Positions 28,010 through 37,385 of a DNA stretch of 63,409 bases are shown piece after piece. The translations under genes and the position numbers were made by a program. Location: positions 1 to 63,409 of the forward strand of contig CANIUQ010000009.1 in assembly GCA_947470855.1 (NCBI GenBank). The letters run 5' to 3'. This stretch comes from Opitutia bacterium. GTDB lineage: Bacteria > Verrucomicrobiota > Verrucomicrobiia > Opitutales > UBA953. How positions within the stretch are numbered: the stretch's first letter is position 1; each line of letters starts with the position of its first letter. A model generated the notes under the pieces. The model was not told the DNA's origin and did not search any database. It saw only the letters and a list, made by a program, of their open reading frames with translations.

Positions 28010-28336
28010 ATGGAAGAGCGAGAGTACCAAAAATTGGTTAATGCTATCGGGCCGTCCGACGCGGAAGTAATTCGTCGTTTTTTTGGCGAGTCCTGTTCGC
28101 TTTGCCAGATTGCCGAAGCTGCCGAGCAAGTTGAGCTCGATTGGCCCGAGTGGGCTAAGGCGGCCGTCGTCCTACAGCATTGGCTGGAAGCGCATCAACG
28201 CACAGACGACGCTCAGCGAAAAATCGGATACCTTTCGTGCACCGCTGAGAGTTTTAAAAATGTGCCGTTAAGCATGCGGCCTGACCTCGCCACTGCTGTC
28301 AGCCGCATGCTCAAGCAATTCGGCTTCGCTGAATAA
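28010..28336 (+). CDS. Small helical protein of unknown function
   Basis: The 108-aa product is not recognised. It is acidic to neutral and predicted helical throughout. It contains a C-x2-C pair (SCSLCQ), isolated and so not enough for a classic zinc finger, plus a third cysteine (SCTAES). It starts 2 bp after the metH stop and ends directly before the next ATG, so it is surely translated with metH and the flavoprotein. No signal peptide or membrane segment is present. The tight packing is the main evidence that it is a real gene. Confidence 0.65.
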   Translation: MEEREYQKLVNAIGPSDAEVIRRFFGESCSLCQIAEAAEQVELDWPEWAKAAVVLQHWLEAHQRTDDAQRKIGYLSCTAESFKNVPLSMRPDLATAVSRMLKQFGFAE

Positions 28337-29566
28337 ATGGCCTACGCCTCTCAAGTCGCTGTAATCGGTGGTGGAGCCGCCGGATTCTTTGCGGCCATTA
28401 CCTGTGCCGAGAAACTAGGTTCACGCGGTCAGGTCACGCTCTATGAAGCAACTCCTCACCTCTTATCCAAAGTTAAGATTTCTGGTGGCGGGCGTTGCAA
28501 TGTAACCCACGCCTGCTTTGAACCCGCCGAATTAATTAAAAAGTACCCTCGCGGAGGACGTGAACTTCTCGGAGCTTTTCATCGATTTCAACCACGAGAT
28601 ACTATTGCCTGGTTTGCCGAACACGGTGTGGAAACAAAAACGGAGGCTGACGGGAGAATGTTTCCCGTTTCTGATGACTCAGCGTCGATCGTTGAAGCCT
28701 TAAAAAAAGCCGCCACTCGTGCAGGCGTAAAAATTCTTACCGGACAAGGAGTGCGTAAAGTACGTCGCCACGAAAGTCGTTTCGAACTTGTTTTTAATGA
28801 TAACACAACCGCATCTTGCGACCGCCTAATCATTGCGACTGGAGGCAATAAGTCGTCGACCGGACTCACCATCGCGCAGTCTTTTGGACACACGATTATT
28901 CCCCCCGTCCCCTCTCTTTTTACTTTTCATATTCAAGACCCTCGTCTTGCCGAACTCTCTGGCCTGTCCGTTGAAAACGTTGCGGTGCAAGCACACGGCA
29001 CAAAATTAAAAACAGACGGCCCTCTACTTATCACCCATTGGGGCCTTAGTGGACCAGCTATCTTAAAATTATCCGCTTGGGGCGCGCGGATTTTCGCCGA
29101 GGCAAATTATCAATTTAAAATCCTCGTTCATTGGCTGCCCGCCTTTACCGCCGAAGCACTACTGAAAGAGCTCAACCACATTCGCGAGATAAATGCACGG
29201 AAACAAATTACTACCTTCAGTCCGGTCGCTTTGCCGCAACGTCTCTGGGAACGTTTCGTGATTGCCGCAGGCATCTCACCCACCACGCCTTGGGCCCATG
29301 TAAGCAACACCAACCTGCAAAACTTAATTAACCAACTCACTCGCAGTGAATTCACCGTTGATGGCAAAAGTATGTTCAAAGATGAATTTGTGACCAGCGG
29401 AGGTGTCAAACTATCCGAAGTTAACTTCAAGACCATGGAGAGTCGCCTACAGCCTGGACTCTATTTTGCGGGCGAAGTTCTGGATATCGATGGCGTTACT
29501 GGTGGCTTTAATTTTCAAAATGCCTGGACGACAGGCTGGTTGGCAGGGCAATCATGTGCGGAATAG
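28337..29566 (+). CDS. HI0933/YhiN-family flavoprotein (FAD-dependent oxidoreductase)
   Basis: The 409-aa product begins with a dinucleotide-binding VAVIGGGAAGFFAAI (about residues 7-21). The family-specific KVKISGGGRCNVTHA follows, then ATGGNKSSTGLTIAQSFGHTI and the C-terminal FAGEVLDIDGVTGGFNFQNAW that closes the FAD site. These match the HI0933/BaiN family. Proposed roles vary between members, and the substrate here is unknown. It abuts the small gene upstream, within the metH transcript. Confidence 0.88.
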   Translation: MAYASQVAVIGGGAAGFFAAITCAEKLGSRGQVTLYEATPHLLSKVKISGGGRCNVTHACFEPAELIKKYPRGGRELLGAFHRFQPRDTIAWFAEHGVETKTEADGRMFPVSDDSASIVEALKKAATRAGVKILTGQGVRKVRRHESRFELVFNDNTTASCDRLIIATGGNKSSTGLTIAQSFGHTIIPPVPSLFTFHIQDPRLAELSGLSVENVAVQAHGTKLKTDGPLLITHWGLSGPAILKLSAWGARIFAEANYQFKILVHWLPAFTAEALLKELNHIREINARKQITTFSPVALPQRLWERFVIAAGISPTTPWAHVSNTNLQNLINQLTRSEFTVDGKSMFKDEFVTSGGVKLSEVNFKTMESRLQPGLYFAGEVLDIDGVTGGFNFQNAWTTGWLAGQSCAE

Positions 29567-29609
29567 AAATAGTTCGCCTAGGTCGATTGAACTGTTTGAA
29601 TAAAAAAGA

Positions 29610-30065
29610 ATGAACGAAGCATCGTCAGCCGGCGAGCCACAGCTAGGCGACTGTGTTGACGGTCAAATTCTCGTCGCCGTCGGCCTCGATTTCACCTTCA
29701 CCGAAATACTTCCTTCCCACCAAGAGATGTTTCAATCTCTCGATCAGTGGCTAACTGGCATCCGCACTTATTCATTAGAAAATCGTTTTGATACCGATGC
29801 TGTGCTTTGGAATGAGCTAGAAGACTGTGGTTACGAAATTGGCGAAGGCGAAATCGACGATAAAGGTAAAGTTCTTAAACTCTACGACGTCTGGGTAGCC
29901 ACCGAGTCACTCGCCGATGGGCTTCTCCAAGTGGAAAATCGTCTGCAACAATTTAAAAAGACGGCCTTGGAAATTATCCCGCAAGGCTTACATCATATCG
30001 CTCAATCTAATCCCGAGCCTAAAGCCATCATTGAACTCATCGCCAAACTAGCTGAACCAGAATAA
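29610..30065 (+). CDS. Hypothetical acidic protein
   Basis: The 151-aa product is not recognised. It is acidic, has no signal peptide or membrane helix, and mixes short strands (ILVAVGLDFTFTEI) with helices (LLQVENRLQQFKKTALEII). It lies 43 bp after the flavoprotein gene and 36 bp before the TerC-like gene, on the same strand. Codon usage by eye matches its neighbours, which supports it being a true gene. Confidence 0.6.
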   Translation: MNEASSAGEPQLGDCVDGQILVAVGLDFTFTEILPSHQEMFQSLDQWLTGIRTYSLENRFDTDAVLWNELEDCGYEIGEGEIDDKGKVLKLYDVWVATESLADGLLQVENRLQQFKKTALEIIPQGLHHIAQSNPEPKAIIELIAKLAEPE

Positions 30066-30101
30066 TGGCGTGACACACTTTTTATCTATTTTCTAAGCCA
30101 A

Positions 30102-31286
30102 ATGATTGAACCAATTCTTCTTAACGCTAACCCCGCCGAACTGAAAGCTTGGGCCTATATTGGTTTTATAGGTCTCGTTATTGTTTTCCTCGCACTCGAC
30201 TTAGGAGTCTTTCACCGAGAAGCGCGAGAGGTGACAATGAAAGAGGCCAGTATCTGGTCAGCTATCTGGCTCGCTTGTGGTATCGCCTTCTCGGGAGTCG
30301 TTTATAAAGCCTACGACTCACATTGGCTTGGATTGGGACTCGAAACCCCACGGTATAACACACATGAACTCGCTGGCCAATCTCCCGAGCACCCCATCAT
30401 CATTTCTGGCGAGGTAACAGGTTCGGAAGCCGCCAATCAGTACCTTGTCGGCTACGTCGTCGAAAAATCATTGGCGATGGATAATATTTTTATCATCGCG
30501 ATTATCTTTTCCTTCTTTGCCGTCCCCACCAAATATCAACACCGAGTGCTTTTCTGGGGAATTATCGGAGCCCTGCTCATGCGCGGTGGTATGATTGGCT
30601 TGGGGGCGGGGATTATCATGAATTACCAATGGATTCTTATTATCTTTGGATTCTTCCTGATACTCACGGCACTAAAAATGGCTCTGATTAAAAGTAATGA
30701 CGATCCTTCGCAAAACCATGCGGTGCGTTTGTGTAAACGATTTCTTCCCACAGTTGATTTCTACGATGGCGAAAGATTTTTCACCCGTCGCACCATCAAG
30801 CCCACTTATCGCATCGACCCATTGACCAACCAAGAGGTCATGGAGCCTCCTGCTCCGCAAACCCTATCTTCTCATTGGTCAATCACTCCTCTTTTCCTCG
30901 CCCTCATTCTCGTGGAAATCACGGACCTTATTTTTGCGGTCGATTCCATTCCTGCCATCTTTGCTATCACGCCCGATCCGTTCATTGTTTTCACCAGTAA
31001 TATCTTCGCGATTCTTGGCTTACGCTCTCTTTACTTCTGCTTGGCTGCCATCATCCCACGCTTCCGCTTCCTTAAACCAGCCCTGATTCTCATTCTCGCC
31101 TTTGTCGGAATAAAACTTCTTTTACTCAGTGGCCCACCCTACTTAGACATCATCGGACTGGAGCCCCAGAAATCGATTAAGATTGGTACGATTACCTCTC
31201 TCTTAATCGTTGTTGGAACTTTAGTCGGTGCGGTCATCCTGAGCGCCCTACTTCCAAACAAAAAAACGGTAACGCCTAATCATTAG
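30102..31286 (+). CDS. TerC-family integral membrane protein
   Basis: The 394-aa product has about nine hydrophobic helices. It carries the TerC/Alx hallmarks: acidic residues in membrane helices in LALDLGVF, VVEKSLAMDNIFI and LVEITDLIFAVDSIPAIFAIT. Family members are linked to metal export (manganese) or tellurite resistance. Residues 85-125 form a longer than usual loop between the second and third helices. No yybP-ykoY manganese riboswitch is recognisable in the 36-bp gap upstream. The exact ion is unknown. Confidence 0.88.
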   Translation: MIEPILLNANPAELKAWAYIGFIGLVIVFLALDLGVFHREAREVTMKEASIWSAIWLACGIAFSGVVYKAYDSHWLGLGLETPRYNTHELAGQSPEHPIIISGEVTGSEAANQYLVGYVVEKSLAMDNIFIIAIIFSFFAVPTKYQHRVLFWGIIGALLMRGGMIGLGAGIIMNYQWILIIFGFFLILTALKMALIKSNDDPSQNHAVRLCKRFLPTVDFYDGERFFTRRTIKPTYRIDPLTNQEVMEPPAPQTLSSHWSITPLFLALILVEITDLIFAVDSIPAIFAITPDPFIVFTSNIFAILGLRSLYFCLAAIIPRFRFLKPALILILAFVGIKLLLLSGPPYLDIIGLEPQKSIKIGTITSLLIVVGTLVGAVILSALLPNKKTVTPNH

Positions 31287-31310
31287 GTAGTAAACCTCAA
31301 CGACAAGAGA

Positions 31311-31337
31311 TTGTTAGCGGAGACAAAAGTTTAAACT
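31311..31337 (+). promoter_or_regulatory. Candidate promoter for secreted cassette
   Basis: TTGTTA (31311-31316) and TAAACT (31332-31337) are 15 bp apart. The -10 box ends 7 bp before the GTG start at 31345, a geometry that would give a leaderless transcript. Confidence 0.35.
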
Positions 31338-31344
31338 AGGTGGG

Positions 31345-34074
31345 GTGAAAAAAATACTCCACCCTGCTCTCCTCTACCTCGCTGTTTTTCTAACCCAAAC
31401 CTTCGTAGCTTCGGCAAAAGATGCTACCACGTCTATCGATACCGATGGCGATGGCATCAGTGATGCCGTTGAAATAGCATGGCGATTTAATCCGCAAGAT
31501 CCCAATGACGGACAATCTGATACCGATGGTGACGGACTTAGACTCTATCAAGAGTTTAAGCTAGGAACAAATCCCTTTGAAAAGGATACTGATGCCGACG
31601 GAGTAAGCGACTTCGATGAAGTCATCGTCGGTCAAGACCCCTTAAACCCCCAAAGACCCATTGATGAACTTCACCAAGCAGAACCCATCAAAAAACTTAA
31701 CTTCACCGTCAGTCTTCCCGTAGATTACATTAGAAATGGCAGTTTTGATTCGCCGTTAAACTTCACGCAGGCGAATGTCGAACCCGACGAGGACCAAACG
31801 ACCCTCGCTAAAAAATTCCCAAGTATCCCAGGCTGGACTGGCGTCCAAGGCAACCTCGAGGTTTATCGCCAAGGAAATAACCAGTTTCTAAAAATCGATG
31901 AAGGAGTTCTTCAAAAGCTTAATCTGAATGGACCTGGATCTTATGTGCTAACCTGGAAAATGCGTGCGCTTAACCGTGGAGATTATCGCACGACTTGCAC
32001 CGGAGCGATAGTTTACTCGAGTCATTTCAAAATTCTTAATACTCGGTTTGATCTCATTCACCAAGGTGGCCCGTGGAAACAATACTGGCTGTCATTTCAC
32101 GCATCGGCAGAAGACATCAGACAAGGCATCTGGATTTATCTAGGAATTGCTGAAGGCGAATACATTAATTGCTGCGTGGATGATTTACGGCTCGTAAGAG
32201 CGGGTATCAACATCGACGCCAATCGCGATGGTTCGATTGATGACGGCGAAACCATGAAGGAAGGCTGGCCTTTCTTTTTCTGGATTAATAATGATCAAGA
32301 CCAAGAGGAAAGTGCTGGCAACGACCTTCCAACAACGGACCTTTTTGCAGCAGACTGTAACAACCAGGTCATCGACTCGACTCGAGATCTCATCGATTTC
32401 TTTCCGATAAGTTTAAACATTGGTGAATTAATTAGATTATTCCCGCCAGATGGGAAGACCCGTTACACGCTCAGTCAGCAGGACAGCGCCCTTAATTTTG
32501 TGGTCACTTCGTTAAGGCCCTGCAAAGCAGGCGAGCCAAATCAAACGATTGGAATCAAAAATTGCGGCAACCACTTAAACCAACCGCTGGAAAAAGCTAC
32601 GGTACAACGAATCACGGGCGAAGTTGATTTACCCATTCCTTTTTTAGAATCGATTCTAAATCATGGACGGAGCGTTCTTCTTTTTGAGGTTAATAAAAAG
32701 TCCTATGCACCCTTGATTTTCACCATTCGTCGTGGCAACGAAGTGCTTATTCAACTCGAGCAATTTTTATACTTCTCGGAAGTCGAACAGATGTACCGAC
32801 ACCTCAACTTAAGGAATCTCACCTGTAATTATGAAGGCGAACCTATCCAAGATAAGTCAAACCATACAGGAATGAGCACCGACCTTGATCCGCCCAGGGG
32901 ATTGCCTGACCGACTCTCCCCTCCAAAATATTTTATCTTTATTCACGGCTTCAATGTCACGGCACAACAAGCCCGAGGATGGAACGCTGAAATGTTTAAG
33001 CGTTTTTATGTTTCTGGTAGCCAAGCTAAATTCATCGGCGTCAGTTGGAATGGAGATGCCTCTCCCGATTACCATGAGGCGGTTTTTCGGGCTTTTCAGG
33101 CCGGCGAAGTTTTACCAGCCCAACTCAACTACCCCTTTAATCAAAGCCCCATAATCATTGCCGGACACAGCCTCGGTAATGTTGTTGCCGCTAACGCAAT
33201 TCAACGTGGTGGATTAAAACCTGTCGCCTATTTAGCAATAAATGCCGCCGTTCCAGCGGAGGCTTATGTAGCCCAACGACCACAAAGCAACGAGGAGAAA
33301 GGAATGACCGAGTGGAACTGGAGAAAATACGAACCACGGCTTTATGCTAATCAGTGGTATAAATTATTCCCCGCGAACGATGCCCGAAGTCAACTGACCT
33401 GGAAAAATCAGTTTTCCAAAGCCGCAAGTGTACTAAAGAATTATTATTCTCCAGGAGATGAAGTTGTCGCAGCAGCGGATGAAATCAATCGAACGGAAGT
33501 TAGTAACTTTATCTCACTTTACGGCTTTAACTTCTCACGCGGCGCTTGGAAATATCAGGAAATCATCAAGGGCACAACTCCCTCCTCTTCGCTCGCAGGT
33601 TTCATCATCAGTCGCCCACAAGCGGGCTGGGAATTTAGCAACGAGTGGTTTTTTCCTGTTTATTCAGGAAAAGAAAAAACTCATCGATACTATTCTCCCG
33701 ATGAATCGAAACGCATTTCATCCGAAAGCCTAAAAACAAAACCCTTTTTCTGGAGATTTAGAGAGCAGGAATTACACCACGCTAATACCGCAGTGGCTTC
33801 GGCCAAAGCCGAGGAAAAGAAAGTAATCTACGACCTCCTCGCTCGAGGAATTCCCTCTAGTAGCTATGCTCTGGCTATTGTAAGCGTCCCCTACAATGGT
33901 ATCGAGAATTTCAACTGCGAAATGACAGGCCGAAAGGTGGACCAATGGCCAAAAGACTCAAGCCGCGAGGGCTACAAAAGTGGGCGATGGTTACACAGTG
34001 ACATTAAAAATGTCGCCCTACCCGTCATACGCCAAACCTACGATTCGATGATCGAGAAAGGAAAACTAAAATGA
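31345..34074 (+). CDS. Large secreted alpha/beta hydrolase with calcium-binding repeats
   Basis: The 909-aa product starts at GTG 31345 with a signal peptide (MKKILHPALLYLAVFLTQTF, cleavage near ASA). Residues 31-105 hold thrombospondin type 3-like calcium repeats (DTDGDGISD, DTDGDGL, DTDADGVSD). Residues 128-285 look like a beta-sandwich, possibly carbohydrate-binding. Residues 288-320 contain another calcium loop (DANRDGSIDDGE) and a WPFFFWINND motif. From about 530 there is an alpha/beta hydrolase: FIHGFN oxyanion region, GHSLGN with the nucleophile serine near residue 608, YYSPGDEVV as likely acid and WLHSDIKNVALP as likely histidine. The substrate is unknown; an ester in the envelope or environment is a guess. 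It overlaps the next gene by ATGA. Confidence 0.75.
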   Translation: MKKILHPALLYLAVFLTQTFVASAKDATTSIDTDGDGISDAVEIAWRFNPQDPNDGQSDTDGDGLRLYQEFKLGTNPFEKDTDADGVSDFDEVIVGQDPLNPQRPIDELHQAEPIKKLNFTVSLPVDYIRNGSFDSPLNFTQANVEPDEDQTTLAKKFPSIPGWTGVQGNLEVYRQGNNQFLKIDEGVLQKLNLNGPGSYVLTWKMRALNRGDYRTTCTGAIVYSSHFKILNTRFDLIHQGGPWKQYWLSFHASAEDIRQGIWIYLGIAEGEYINCCVDDLRLVRAGINIDANRDGSIDDGETMKEGWPFFFWINNDQDQEESAGNDLPTTDLFAADCNNQVIDSTRDLIDFFPISLNIGELIRLFPPDGKTRYTLSQQDSALNFVVTSLRPCKAGEPNQTIGIKNCGNHLNQPLEKATVQRITGEVDLPIPFLESILNHGRSVLLFEVNKKSYAPLIFTIRRGNEVLIQLEQFLYFSEVEQMYRHLNLRNLTCNYEGEPIQDKSNHTGMSTDLDPPRGLPDRLSPPKYFIFIHGFNVTAQQARGWNAEMFKRFYVSGSQAKFIGVSWNGDASPDYHEAVFRAFQAGEVLPAQLNYPFNQSPIIIAGHSLGNVVAANAIQRGGLKPVAYLAINAAVPAEAYVAQRPQSNEEKGMTEWNWRKYEPRLYANQWYKLFPANDARSQLTWKNQFSKAASVLKNYYSPGDEVVAAADEINRTEVSNFISLYGFNFSRGAWKYQEIIKGTTPSSSLAGFIISRPQAGWEFSNEWFFPVYSGKEKTHRYYSPDESKRISSESLKTKPFFWRFREQELHHANTAVASAKAEEKKVIYDLLARGIPSSSYALAIVSVPYNGIENFNCEMTGRKVDQWPKDSSREGYKSGRWLHSDIKNVALPVIRQTYDSMIEKGKLK

Positions 34075-35060
34075 GATTTATCCTCATTGTGGCTTTATCC
34101 GCTCACTGGCTTTTGGCGGATGACATCCAAGTAGCGATGCGCATCGTTGACGAAAAAGGCCAGCCAGTCGAAAAAGCGAATGTTAATCTCTACCTTGCTT
34201 TCCCCAAAGCAAAAGAACCAATCAGTCGCGACATCCTGACAAATTTTCGGGGATTAATCAGTAGTCCCGTCCGCACCAAAGCGGGCTTCCATGTATTTAT
34301 CAAAAAAGAAGGCTATTATGACAGCGATTTATTGGACCAACCTGGTGATAAAAATTACTACCAAGAAATTATTTTAGCCCGCAAAGTAAACCCTACAGCC
34401 CTTTATGCGAAATTCTACCCAGGGTGGAAAAACAGTGGTCTTAAGTTTCCTCGTTTTGATGAGTGGTTTCAGTATGACTTAAAAGTCGGCGACTGGCTTC
34501 CTCCGGAGGGTAAGGGTGAAACGGCGGATGTGCGAATGAAGTTTAACCGTGAATTCAAAGGCGAATGGCACATTACTGAAAGAGACTACCAAGATTTCCG
34601 TCAACAACCTGAATTCATTAATCAAACCGAGGAACAGCTAAAGGAATTATGGGGAGCATGGGAGATGCGTATCGAAATTCAACCCGTAGACAAAAAGGGC
34701 GGAATCACTAAAATCGCTCCTTTTCTCTCTTATTCCCAATTAAAAATGCCTCACGAAGCCCCTGAATTTGGTTATCAAAAAAACTGTCTCCTCACCTCGG
34801 TTATCGTAAACCAAGAAGGCGGATTTTTTATTCGCTCGAGAGTGGTAACGGACAACAACGGACGAATCGTTTCCGCTAATTACAGCAAAATCGCAGGTTT
34901 CCCCTTCTCACTTCATAATTCAGGCGTGTGGGGATTTGTTCACTACTTCAACCCGACAGCAAACGATCGAAACTTAGAATTCGAGACGACTAAAAACCTC
35001 TACCAACCCACCAATAAAGACCCTAGTTTTCGATTCCAACCGCCTCAACTTCCGCCCTAA
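34071..35060 (+). CDS. Secreted companion protein of unknown function
   Basis: The 329-aa product has a short signal peptide (MRFILIVALSAHWLLAD). Residues 20-105 resemble a carboxypeptidase-regulatory or Ig-like fold (AMRIVDEKGQPVEKANVNLYL, GFHVFIKKEGYYDSDLL). The remaining 220 residues are not recognised; they are rich in aromatics (EWHITERDYQDF, GVWGFVHYFNPT). The start overlaps the hydrolase stop by ATGA, with AAAGGA upstream as a plausible ribosome site. The two are almost certainly co-expressed and act in the same compartment. Confidence 0.6.
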   Translation: MRFILIVALSAHWLLADDIQVAMRIVDEKGQPVEKANVNLYLAFPKAKEPISRDILTNFRGLISSPVRTKAGFHVFIKKEGYYDSDLLDQPGDKNYYQEIILARKVNPTALYAKFYPGWKNSGLKFPRFDEWFQYDLKVGDWLPPEGKGETADVRMKFNREFKGEWHITERDYQDFRQQPEFINQTEEQLKELWGAWEMRIEIQPVDKKGGITKIAPFLSYSQLKMPHEAPEFGYQKNCLLTSVIVNQEGGFFIRSRVVTDNNGRIVSANYSKIAGFPFSLHNSGVWGFVHYFNPTANDRNLEFETTKNLYQPTNKDPSFRFQPPQLPP

Positions 35061-35158
35061 TCGATGATTAACTACCTTTTCCAGGGGCGAGAAAAGAAGG
35101 TATACCAACACCTAAAATCTGAAGTTATAAATCTCCTGACTGAAAAACCCAATCGTTT

Positions 35159-36235
35159 TTAAAGAATCAACATCGCGTCACCATAACTAAAAAAGCGATA
35201 TTTCTCCTTCACGGCTTCAGCGTAGATTTCTTTTAACCACTTAAGTCCTTCAGGCGAACCGGGGGTTAAGAAAGCAGAAACGAGACAGAGGAGAGTCGAG
35301 CGTGGTAAATGAAAATTAGTTAAAAGGTGCTCACAGCAACGAATGGTGTCGCCTGGCAAAATGTAGAGAGAAGCCTCTGCCGAAAAATCACCAGCGGGCA
35401 CACGACCAAAATCACCCCATTGACGAATACAGTCCTCCGCCGATCGCACTGTCGTTGTTCCAATCGCGAGTCGAGGCCTGCAATCGCGTAAAGCAGCCAT
35501 GGTTCGCTCAGGAATACGATAAGTCTCTCGATGCATCACGTGTTGGTCGATGTCCTTAACTTGAATCGGCTGAAATGTTCCCGCGCCGACATGGAGAACA
35601 AGGTCGAATGACTCATGTCCGCGTTGTTCTAATTGCTGCAACAACTCTGGAGTAAAATGTAAACCAGCCGTCGGCGCCGCCACCGCCCTGGCTGGCCCAG
35701 AATCAGCATAAACGGTCTGATAACGAGTCTCGTCGTTCACCTCTTTAACGCCTCGTTTTTTTCGAGCCTCAACGATGTAAGGAGGTAATGGCAGTTCGCC
35801 GACTTTTTCCGCCCATTGCTCAACGCTTTCCCCAGGGGGTAAATCAAACTGCACCACATAATCTCCACCTTCTCCCACATGCGTAACGATAGCGCGCCGT
35901 CCCTCGACCAGAAAACCCGCGGCATCAGCAGCACGCTTCCCTGGACGCAGAAGACAGTGCCAAGCGTTGGGTCGATCAGCTGGTCTGATCAACAAGCACT
36001 CAACCTTACCTCCCGTCGGCCGCACTCCATGTAATCGTGCCTTTAAAACACGAACATTATTTCGAAACAGCGTGGTGCCAGCAGGGAGGATTTCAGGTAA
36101 TTCGTAAAAGTGACGGTGCTCAACCTTTCGGGTCGCACGATGCACCACCAAAAGACGTGAGGCATCGCGTTTAGCGACGGGCTGGTCCGCAATCAATTCC
36201 GACGGTAAATCGAAATCCAACTCCCCGATATCCAT
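35159..36235 (-). CDS. queA: S-adenosylmethionine:tRNA ribosyltransferase-isomerase
   Basis: QueA transfers and isomerises the ribosyl group of SAM onto 7-aminomethyl-7-deazaguanine in tRNA, making epoxyqueuosine. The 358-aa product matches the family length. Conserved blocks are the N-terminal [36 protein letters not shown], the signature [14 protein letters not shown], and THTVGAGTF-like [11 protein letters not shown]. It starts 3 bp after the nuclease gene stop, so the two form an operon. SAM use links it to metK nearby. Confidence 0.95.
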   Translation of the reverse strand: MDIGELDFDLPSELIADQPVAKRDASRLLVVHRATRKVEHRHFYELPEILPAGTTLFRNNVRVLKARLHGVRPTGGKVECLLIRPADRPNAWHCLLRPGKRAADAAGFLVEGRRAIVTHVGEGGDYVVQFDLPPGESVEQWAEKVGELPLPPYIVEARKKRGVKEVNDETRYQTVYADSGPARAVAAPTAGLHFTPELLQQLEQRGHESFDLVLHVGAGTFQPIQVKDIDQHVMHRETYRIPERTMAALRDCRPRLAIGTTTVRSAEDCIRQWGDFGRVPAGDFSAEASLYILPGDTIRCCEHLLTNFHLPRSTLLCLVSAFLTPGSPEGLKWLKEIYAEAVKEKYRFFSYGDAMLIL

Positions 36236-36238
36236 AAG

Positions 36239-37228
36239 TTATCGTGTCTTGGGAGGAGTAAGTAACAACTGCCCATCAATCGCTCGCAATGGAGTAAACT
36301 CCAGGCCTTGAGGCGCCTTTCGCAGCTCTTCCTCAATCGCAGAAAGTTTCGCATCCATATCATCTAATCGAGCCACAAACACAGCCTCCGGAGTCGAGGG
36401 CGTTTGGCATGCACCATATTCACGCATGGTGTGATGACTCAGTAAAATATGTTCTAAACGCTCACGCAGCGAGACATCGAGTCCTACTTTTGTGGCATGC
36501 TCGCGCACAATGAACGCTCCTAAAACTAAGTGCCCATGCAAATTACCAGCCCGAGTAAAACCAGCTCGAGACATTCCGGCCTCAAGCCGCGTGTATTCCT
36601 GAATTTTCCCGATATCATGCAAAACGGTGCCAGCTAAAGTGAGGGCGACATCAACACGAGGATAGAGTGGCAACAACGCTTCCGCACAGCGTGCCATACG
36701 CAACGTGTGTTCGAGCAAACCATGTCGATAAGCATGGTGCATACCCATCGCTGCGACCGACTCACAAAAACGCTCACCGTGTTCGGCAAAGACGGATTCA
36801 ACCGTTGCACGTAATGTCTCATGAGGAATGCGCGAAACAATCGCCATTAACTCCGAGCGCATCTTAGTCGGATCAAATTGCGAAACGGGGGTCAATCGAC
36901 CCATGATGGTAGGGTCAGATTTTTCCGAGTCCGTCAAAGGAGCAAGTGAATCAACTTTTAATTCTGGTCGTCCATTAAACTCTCCCACCACCCCACCCAC
37001 ACGCACGGGAGTTCCAGATTTTAAAGTCGTTAAAACGGGCTTAATCGGCGAATCAGAAAAAACGCGAACCTTCATGTCATCCGACGCATCGGCGATAATA
37101 AATTCAAAATAAGAAGAGCCATTCTTTGTTGGCTTGGTACTCACCTCTCCCACCGAACAAATCGAGAAAAACCTCGTCCCTACTGGACTGGTTTTACTTT
37201 CACGCAAAGAAATAACGGATTCTGACAT
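36239..37228 (-). CDS. YhaM-like 3'-5' exoribonuclease (OB fold + HD domain)
   Basis: The 329-aa product has an N-terminal OB-fold nucleic-acid-binding domain (about 18-110; TRFFSICSVGEVSTKPTKNG). An HD domain follows with HHAYRHGLLEHTL and GTVLHDIGKIQEYTR supplying the metal-binding His and Asp residues. This architecture matches the YhaM/CbfI 3'-5' exonuclease family, 313-330 aa. I choose ATG 37228, just before SESVISL; the frame is open 34 codons further but not conserved. A weak promoter-like pair (TTGTCT, 16 bp, CACAGT) ends 6 bp before this ATG. queA follows after 3 bp. Confidence 0.85.
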   Translation of the reverse strand: MSESVISLRESKTSPVGTRFFSICSVGEVSTKPTKNGSSYFEFIIADASDDMKVRVFSDSPIKPVLTTLKSGTPVRVGGVVGEFNGRPELKVDSLAPLTDSEKSDPTIMGRLTPVSQFDPTKMRSELMAIVSRIPHETLRATVESVFAEHGERFCESVAAMGMHHAYRHGLLEHTLRMARCAEALLPLYPRVDVALTLAGTVLHDIGKIQEYTRLEAGMSRAGFTRAGNLHGHLVLGAFIVREHATKVGLDVSLRERLEHILLSHHTMREYGACQTPSTPEAVFVARLDDMDAKLSAIEEELRKAPQGLEFTPLRAIDGQLLLTPPKTR

Positions 37229-37351
37229 AGGGGCACTGTGCCTAGTGTGGGCACGGAGACAAATAAATAGAGAAAGGGGCGAAGCGCAAATCGCCCAATA
37301 ATGTTGGGGAATTTCACCGAAAAATCCCAAAACAGCCAGCCCCCTATTTAT

Positions 37352-37379
37352 TTGTCAGTCTACATTCTTGGTGTAGAAT
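37352..37379 (+). promoter_or_regulatory. Strong promoter candidate, leaderless, for K+ channel
   Basis: TTGTCA (37352-37357) and TAGAAT (37374-37379) each differ from the sigma-70 consensus by one base and are 16 bp apart. The -10 box ends 6 bp before the ATG at 37386. Transcription would start at or next to the A of the ATG, leaving no room for a Shine-Dalgarno sequence. Confidence 0.65.
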
Positions 37380-37385
37380 TTGTTT

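Noticed and set aside
30066-30101. yybP-ykoY manganese riboswitch before the TerC-like gene
   Set aside because: The interval is 36 bp, far too short for the element.
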